Shown here: piece after piece, positions 22,012 through 26,809 of the stretch
How the letters are laid out: every line of letters begins with the position of its first letter
How positions within the stretch are numbered: the first letter of the stretch is position 1
Source of the DNA: JAAYYM01 sp964483155
Lineage (GTDB): Bacteria > Bacillota > Clostridia > Lachnospirales > Lachnospiraceae
DNA: 26,809 nucleotides
Direction of reading: 5' to 3'
NCBI GenBank assembly: GCA_964483155.1
Contig: CAZAAC010000035.1
Location: 1-26,809, forward strand
The notes under the pieces: model-generated
The model's database searches: none
Told to the model about the DNA's origin: nothing
What the model saw: the letters and a program-made list of their open reading frames with translations, nothing else
Program-made: the position numbers and the translations under genes

Positions 22012-23610
22012 ATGTATAAGGTTTTGGTTGTAGACGACGAATATGTTATCAGAAAGTCAATCAGTACACGTATACCATGGAATAATATGGGCTATATTTT
22101 GGCGGGAACATGTGAGAATGGACGGGAAGCAGTCGTATTATTACAAAAGGAAAAAATAGACGTTGTATTGACAGATATCAGTATGCCCTATATGGACGGG
22201 TTATCACTTGCTAAATATATACATGAGAATTGTCCAAGAACGAAAACAATCATTATCAGTTGCTATGATGAATTTGAATATGCGAAACAAGCACTCCATC
22301 ATCAGGTTTTTTCTTATATCATAAAGCCGATTACTGCAAAGGAAATGATTGAAACCTTAAACCATGTTAAAAAGAGTCTGGATGAAGAAAATTTAGAGTA
22401 TAAAGAACTGTCGGATATGAAATTTGCGCTTCGTGAAAATAATTCAGTTCTCAAAAACCAGTTTTTAGTATCCTTGCTCAATAGTAGAAAATCAAGCGAA
22501 GAGATTAACAAGGAAGCAAGGAAATATGGATTGGCTTTTGAGGAAGCATATTATGCAGGTGCCTATGTTGTATTTGATGATGTGAAAGAAGTTGAACAAA
22601 ATGAAAATGATATTACTCTATTGGAAAGAGCGAGTGGTATTTTAGATAAAGAAGATATCGGACTTGCATTTCAGGGAATGGATAAGACGGTATTTTTATT
22701 ATTTTATGGTAATAAGAAGCATAGTTTTATTTTAAAAGCGATAGAATGCTGTGAACGACTGCGCAGAGAGATGAAAGAAAAGCAAGGCGTGGATGTATCT
22801 GTTTTTTTGGGAAAAGAAATTGCTGGATTAGAGATGCTTTCAAACTCTTATGAAGAGGCGAAAAGAGTAAGTGCTTATCAATTCTTAATGGATCAAAGCT
22901 GTTTTTTGTACAGTGAGGATTATAGTAAAGAAGAGACAATTGGAGATAGTAAGTTTGATATGCCAGAATGGAAAAGCAGAATCGTGCTTGCGGTTCGCTC
23001 CCACTTGAAAGAAGAAATCAAGACGGGTATTTATGGTGCAGGAAGAGAGATGAGACAGTTATGTCTGCCAAAGAACAGAATTATTCTGTTATTTCAGGAT
23101 TTGATTGTAGCAGTTATGGGAATAATTGATTTACCAGGTGTTGATAATGAGGAAATTTATCATGAGGAATATAGGCTTGTTGCAAAGCTAAGTGAATGTA
23201 AATATTTAAAAGATGCGGAGGAAAGACTAATTATATTCTGCATACAAACGTCAGAATGCTTAAATTATAGCAGAGAAAGTTCGGGAAAAAAGCAAGCAGC
23301 AATGGCGATGGAATATATCGCTAAAAATTATGCAGATAGTGATCTTTCCTTGCAATCAGTATGCAATTACCTGTCTATCAGCATTAGTTATTTCAGTTCT
23401 ATTTTTAAGGACTATAGCAACGAGACTTTTGTAGAAGTTTTGACAAGGGTACGAATTGATAAGGCAAAGGAACTTTTTGAAATGACATCCATGAAAGCGT
23501 ATGAGGTGGCAAGTGCTGTCGGATATAACGATGCACACTATTTTAGTGCAGTATTTAAGCGCGCAACGGGAAAGACACCGACCGAGTATGCGAGAAGAAG
23601 GAAGCTATGA
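22012..23610 (+). CDS. Two-component response regulator, YesN/AraC type
   Basis: A 532-residue DNA-binding response regulator. Residues 1-120 are a receiver domain with acidic Asp8/Asp9 (VLVVDDE), phosphoacceptor Asp55 (VVLTDISMP) and Lys105 (YIIKPITAKE). A long middle region (about 125-425) has no recognised motif, as is common in YesN proteins. Residues about 430-532 are the AraC helix-turn-helix pair (LSLQSVCNYLSISISYFSSIF and AYEVASAVGYNDAHYFSAVF, then TGKTPTEYARRR). Its stop overlaps the kinase start in ATGA, so the two are translationally coupled. Such regulators normally activate nearby sugar-transporter genes, here probably the ABC transporter beginning at 26775. Confidence 0.93.
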   Translation: MYKVLVVDDEYVIRKSISTRIPWNNMGYILAGTCENGREAVVLLQKEKIDVVLTDISMPYMDGLSLAKYIHENCPRTKTIIISCYDEFEYAKQALHHQVFSYIIKPITAKEMIETLNHVKKSLDEENLEYKELSDMKFALRENNSVLKNQFLVSLLNSRKSSEEINKEARKYGLAFEEAYYAGAYVVFDDVKEVEQNENDITLLERASGILDKEDIGLAFQGMDKTVFLLFYGNKKHSFILKAIECCERLRREMKEKQGVDVSVFLGKEIAGLEMLSNSYEEAKRVSAYQFLMDQSCFLYSEDYSKEETIGDSKFDMPEWKSRIVLAVRSHLKEEIKTGIYGAGREMRQLCLPKNRIILLFQDLIVAVMGIIDLPGVDNEEIYHEEYRLVAKLSECKYLKDAEERLIIFCIQTSECLNYSRESSGKKQAAMAMEYIAKNYADSDLSLQSVCNYLSISISYFSSIFKDYSNETFVEVLTRVRIDKAKELFEMTSMKAYEVASAVGYNDAHYFSAVFKRATGKTPTEYARRRKL

Positions 23611-25472
23611 AACGAATCAAGCAGTATTTTAGTAGTATAAGGATGCATATGATTCTTTTCTTTTCAGTGCTGGTATTACTGGCATTGATTACTTTTTTGA
23701 TTTTTTCTATATCTTATACGCAAAAGAGTATTCTGGAAAACTCAAATGAATACACAAAGCAGCTTGTGGATTATGTCAACCAAGATATCAATTCTTATAT
23801 TAGTTATATGGAAAATATCTCAACTGTTGTGATGAACGACCAGGACGTCTATGACTACTTATTTAAGAGTGATTTGACAGATGAGGATGAGAACTTACTG
23901 AAATCAAGAATTCGTGATCAATTTAGAACAATATTATCATCCAGAACGGATATTTATAATATTGGAATCCTTTCAGGGGACGAAAGATATCTGATTAATG
24001 ACGGACAGACAATGAATGAATATTCGCAAAAAGATAAAATGAGTTGGTATCTTGAAACAGTAGAGCAGACAGGGGAATTAGTTCTGTCATCTTCTCATGT
24101 GCAGGATTTGATCAAAGATAATTATAAATGGGTCGTTACGCTGAGCAGTACATTGCAAAATCCTAAGAAAAGTGGTACAGATGGCTTGTTTTTTATTGAT
24201 TTGAATTATTATGATATTGATGAATTATGTTCAAGCATTAATTTGGGAAAGAAAGGTTATATTTATATAATAGACAGTAATGGCGAGATTATTTATCATC
24301 CGCAGCAGCAATTAATCCTGAGCGAAATCAGAAATGAAGTGATTGACGAAATTTTAGAGCATCCCAAGGAAACATTTCAACTAGATTATCAGGGGGAAAC
24401 AAAGTTATACACAACGAGTCATTCAGATAAGACGGGTTGGACGGTTGTAGGTGTATCCTATATGTCTGATTTGATGAAAAATGAAACAAGGATAAAGAAG
24501 ACATATTGGGAAATAACGGCACTTTTGATTTTAGTAGCTGTGGTATTGGCGTTTATCTTCTCTCGCATGATTACGCTTCCTATTAAGCAACTACAGATGA
24601 CTATGGAACAAGCCCAGGAAGGAAATTTGATGCCGGTAATGATTCAGGCAAGTGAGAGTGAGATTATTAGTCTGAATCACTCATTTAATAGGATGACAGA
24701 GCAGATTAAACAATTGATGGAAAAAAATGTAGAGGAACAAAGGCAGAAGAGAAAAAGTGAGATGAAGGCATTACAAGCCCAGATAAAACCCCACTTTTTG
24801 TATAACACACTGGATTCCATAATTTGGATGATAGAGGTTGGAGAAAATGAAGAGGGCGTAGAAATGACAGCGGCTCTTGCAAGATTTTTTAGACAATCAA
24901 TTGGTAATTCTGATGAAATTGTTACAATAGAAAGAGAGCTAGAGTATACAAAAACTTATTTAGAGATACAAAAAATGAGATATAAAGATAAAATGGATTT
25001 TGAAATCAGTGTAAATCAGGAAATTATGTGTGAAAAGATTGTAAAACTAGTTCTACAGCCTTTAGTCGAGAACGCACTTTATCATGGCATTGAGTATAAA
25101 GAAGGGAAAGGTCTGATTCGCATCGTTGGAGGTTATAAGGAGAATGGAGAGCGAAGCGATATTATATTACAGGTAATTGATAATGGTGTGGGAATTGATC
25201 ATGATGCATTGCAACATATTTTTGATCATAAAAAGGGAAAAACAACGGAAAACGGGATTGGAATACCGAATATTCAGGAACGATTACATTTGTATTATGG
25301 TTTGGAATATGGGCTATTGTTTGAGAGCACAAAAGGAGAGGGCACAATCGTAACCGTTTGTATTCCAAGAGAAAAAGATGATCAAATGCAAGAGCATTTG
25401 TTAGAAGCAGATAAGTTTGAGATAAAGCCAATGCGACCAGATTACATAGTGGGAGGAGGCAGAACAGTATGA
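23607..25472 (+). CDS. Sensor histidine kinase, YesM/LytS type
   Basis: A 621-residue membrane kinase that should phosphorylate the preceding regulator. It has a transmembrane helix at about 14-35 (MILFFSVLVLLALITFLIFS), an extracellular Cache-like sensor domain to about 295, a second transmembrane helix at about 298-318 (ALLILVAVVLAFIFSRMIT), then HAMP. The His_kinase domain has phosphoacceptor His396 in IKPHFLYNTLDSIIWM. The ATPase domain has VLQPLVENALYHGI (N box) and VIDNGVGI (G1 box). Four-base overlaps (ATGA) with both neighbours indicate a coupled three-gene unit. The signal is probably delivered by the membrane-anchored sugar-binding protein encoded next. Confidence 0.93.
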   Translation: MKRIKQYFSSIRMHMILFFSVLVLLALITFLIFSISYTQKSILENSNEYTKQLVDYVNQDINSYISYMENISTVVMNDQDVYDYLFKSDLTDEDENLLKSRIRDQFRTILSSRTDIYNIGILSGDERYLINDGQTMNEYSQKDKMSWYLETVEQTGELVLSSSHVQDLIKDNYKWVVTLSSTLQNPKKSGTDGLFFIDLNYYDIDELCSSINLGKKGYIYIIDSNGEIIYHPQQQLILSEIRNEVIDEILEHPKETFQLDYQGETKLYTTSHSDKTGWTVVGVSYMSDLMKNETRIKKTYWEITALLILVAVVLAFIFSRMITLPIKQLQMTMEQAQEGNLMPVMIQASESEIISLNHSFNRMTEQIKQLMEKNVEEQRQKRKSEMKALQAQIKPHFLYNTLDSIIWMIEVGENEEGVEMTAALARFFRQSIGNSDEIVTIERELEYTKTYLEIQKMRYKDKMDFEISVNQEIMCEKIVKLVLQPLVENALYHGIEYKEGKGLIRIVGGYKENGERSDIILQVIDNGVGIDHDALQHIFDHKKGKTTENGIGIPNIQERLHLYYGLEYGLLFESTKGEGTIVTVCIPREKDDQMQEHLLEADKFEIKPMRPDYIVGGGRTV

Positions 25473-26443
25473 GAAAAAAAATATATTTGATACTGGTGCT
25501 TATTGCTGTTATCGGCGTTACATTGGTTAGTGTTATAAAGATTCGTTACATTGCCTATCAAGAAGAAAGAACACTTAATATGGTTCTAATTCCGAAACTT
25601 GGAGAAGGTTCCAATGACTTTTGGACATCTGTGATTGAAGGGGCACGAATGGGGGCAAAGGAGTATGGAGTCAATCTTACGGTTATGGCCCCAAATTCGG
25701 AATTGGAGTACGAATATCAAAATGAATTGATTCAAAAAGCAATTGATAAGAAGCCAGATGTCATTATATTGGCACCACTTCATTTTGAAAATAATACTGA
25801 AATAGCTAAGAAGATTAAAGAAAGCGGCATTCAATTAGTCTTATTGGATTCTTATCTCAATGAAGAAATACAGGATTGTTTTATCGGAACTGATAATTAT
25901 CAGGCGGGAGTTGATATGGGGAAGTGGATGCGGAAATATGTCACAGAGGATTCACAGATTGCAATCGTTTCTCATATTAAAGAATCATCGACAGCCATAG
26001 AAAGAGAAAAGGGTGTCAGAGATGGACTCGCAGAAGATGAAAGTAAAGTAACTTCGATACTCTATAGTAATGCAGATTATGAAGTGGCATATGATGAAAC
26101 AAAAAAATTACTTGAAAGTAATCCGAAGATTTCATTGATAAGTGGACTGAATCTTCATTCAACAATTGGAAGTGCAAGAGCCGTACATGATTTAGGGATG
26201 GATGGTGAAGTAATCATCATTGGTTTTGATAATGTAACAGAAGCAATACAGCTTATGACAGAAGGGGTGATTACGGGACTGGTAGTCCAGAAACCATTCA
26301 ACATGGGCTTTTTAGGAATCGAGAATGCTGTTAAGGCTGCAAAAGGAGAAAAAGTCAATGAGGTAGTTAATTCTGGAACAGCTTTAATCGATATCAATAA
26401 TATCTATACAATTGAAAATCAAAAGTTACTTTTTCCATTCTAA
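25469..26443 (+). CDS. Membrane-anchored sugar-binding protein (XylFII-like), likely signal input for the adjacent two-component system
   Basis: A 324-residue periplasmic-binding-protein type I (RbsB/XylF-like) domain behind one N-terminal hydrophobic helix (about 5-24, IYLILVLIAVIGVTLVSVI). There is no lipobox cysteine and no clear signal-peptidase site, so it is probably held in the membrane by an uncleaved anchor. Domain marks are FWTSVIEGARMGAKEYGV, KPDVIILAPLHFENN, IGTDNYQAGVDMGKWM and IIIGFDNVTEAIQLM. The start overlaps the kinase stop (ATGA) and GGAGGAGG lies in front. In clostridia, the analogous XylFII-LytS-YesN system uses such a protein as the sugar sensor of the kinase rather than for transport. 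The same function is inferred here; the sugar is unknown. Confidence 0.85.
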   Translation: MRKKIYLILVLIAVIGVTLVSVIKIRYIAYQEERTLNMVLIPKLGEGSNDFWTSVIEGARMGAKEYGVNLTVMAPNSELEYEYQNELIQKAIDKKPDVIILAPLHFENNTEIAKKIKESGIQLVLLDSYLNEEIQDCFIGTDNYQAGVDMGKWMRKYVTEDSQIAIVSHIKESSTAIEREKGVRDGLAEDESKVTSILYSNADYEVAYDETKKLLESNPKISLISGLNLHSTIGSARAVHDLGMDGEVIIIGFDNVTEAIQLMTEGVITGLVVQKPFNMGFLGIENAVKAAKGEKVNEVVNSGTALIDINNIYTIENQKLLFPF

Positions 26444-26774
26444 TTTTAGAAAACAATATTATAAATAGTGATGAGCAGTTAGTGTTAAGGAGTTTCCTTT
26501 TCATTCACTGCTTTTTTATATGTCCATTTCTGGGGCAGAATATTTTCAACCTTTATCAGAGATATTTAGCATTTTTGTGGGAAAAATCCACACCCTTGTC
26601 AGAAGTTATTCTATTCCGGACATAAGGGCAAAATCATATAATGATTACAAATTAATAAATTAACGCAGGGATGAAATCGTATTTTAAAGAAACAAAGCAT
26701 GACGGGTAACTGCAGCAGGTTGTATAGCAAAGAGGGATACAGGGCAGAGCTCGTGTGCAGAGGAAGGTGAAAAA
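26444..26774 (+). other. Intergenic region: terminator, possible activator sites and promoter of the next gene
   Basis: This 331-base gap has no credible ORF. It holds a terminator (26474-26517), two copies of TTRTCAGA (26553-26560 and 26596-26603, 43 bp apart), a short inverted repeat TGTGG-N7-CCACA (26576-26592), a -10 like TATAAT at 26637-26642 with only a poor -35 (TTCCGG, 26614-26619), and a leader of about 125 bases to the GTG at 26775. The weak -35 with upstream repeats would suit activation by the YesN-type regulator. Confidence 0.45.
26474..26517 (+). terminator. Intrinsic terminator after the three-gene sensing operon
   Basis: AGCAGT (26474-26479) pairs with ACTGCT (26507-26512). 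The stem continues with a few mismatches to AAGGA/TCCTT at the tip, and six T residues follow (26512-26517). It lies 30 bases after the stop of the binding-protein gene. Confidence 0.75.
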
Positions 26775-26809
26775 GTGGGCGAAGTAATATTAACAATGAA
26801 GGAAATTGA
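26775..26809 (+). CDS. Start of a probable sugar ABC transporter ATP-binding protein (truncated by window end)
   Basis: A GTG at 26775 preceded by GAGGAAGG opens a frame reading MGEVILTMKEI up to the window end. This resembles the N-terminus of RbsA/MglA/XylG-type ATPases, in which a short ILxMKxI stretch precedes the first Walker A domain. The gene order sensor operon then sugar ABC ATPase is typical of XylFII-LytS-YesN loci. Only eleven codons are visible, so the call is tentative. Confidence 0.55.
   Translation, partial: MGEVILTMKEI

Noticed and set aside
1..26809. CRISPR arrays, insertion sequences, tRNA or rRNA genes
   Set aside because: No regularly spaced repeats, transposase motifs, terminal inverted repeats or tRNA-like clover-leaf sequences were noticed on reading; this is by eye only.

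Overview
The window comes from a low-GC Gram-positive anaerobe, most likely a gut Lachnospiraceae/Clostridium cluster XIVa species. This is inferred from AT-rich codon use, strong AGGAGG-type ribosome binding sites, YesN/YesM-type regulators and a gene order that matches, as I recall it, the fucose/rhamnose microcompartment locus of Clostridium (Lachnoclostridium) phytofermentans. The assignment rests on protein motifs and gene order read by eye; no database search was run.

Layout. (1) 1-418 is the 3' end of a sugar-binding protein, followed by two intrinsic terminators. (2) 667-13232 is one promoter plus a 12.5 kb + strand operon encoding a glycyl-radical propanediol-type bacterial microcompartment (BMC). 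In order: class II aldolase copy 1, glycyl radical diol dehydratase, its activase, a PduU/EutS-type shell protein, aldolase copy 2, CoA-acylating aldehyde dehydrogenase, Zn-type alcohol dehydrogenase, four BMC-H shell proteins, PduL, a EutN/PduN vertex protein, a PduS/RnfC-like flavo-Fe-S protein and a PduT-type trimeric shell protein. (3) 13370-16410 holds a DeoR-family regulator, a long structured terminator and a chemoreceptor. (4) 16449-20807 holds an AraC-family regulator divergent from a rhamnulokinase-family kinase and L-fucose isomerase, ending in a strong terminator. (5) 20836-21851 is a KdgT-like permease with its own promoter and a LacI-type operator. (6) 21921-26443 is a translationally coupled response regulator, sensor kinase and membrane-anchored sugar-binding protein. 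(7) The last 35 bases begin what looks like a sugar ABC transporter ATPase.

How the genes work together (inference from known families). Fucose is isomerised by FucI and phosphorylated by the kinase. The encapsulated aldolases cleave the ketose-1-phosphate to DHAP and lactaldehyde. Lactaldehyde is reduced to 1,2-propanediol, which the glycyl radical enzyme dehydrates to propionaldehyde inside the shell. Propionaldehyde is then split between propanol (alcohol dehydrogenase) and propionyl-CoA/propionyl-phosphate (aldehyde dehydrogenase plus PduL). PduS and PduT probably pass electrons across the shell.

The points most worth a second look are the two ~80% identical encapsulated aldolases, one with a four-cysteine linker; a shared encapsulation-peptide pattern on five enzymes; a BMC-H protein with an enlarged pore loop; a possible frameshift in another BMC-H tail; and several regulatory structures (an inverted repeat over the operon promoter, an 81-base hairpin terminator, a LacI-type palindrome, and a three-gene sugar-sensing module).
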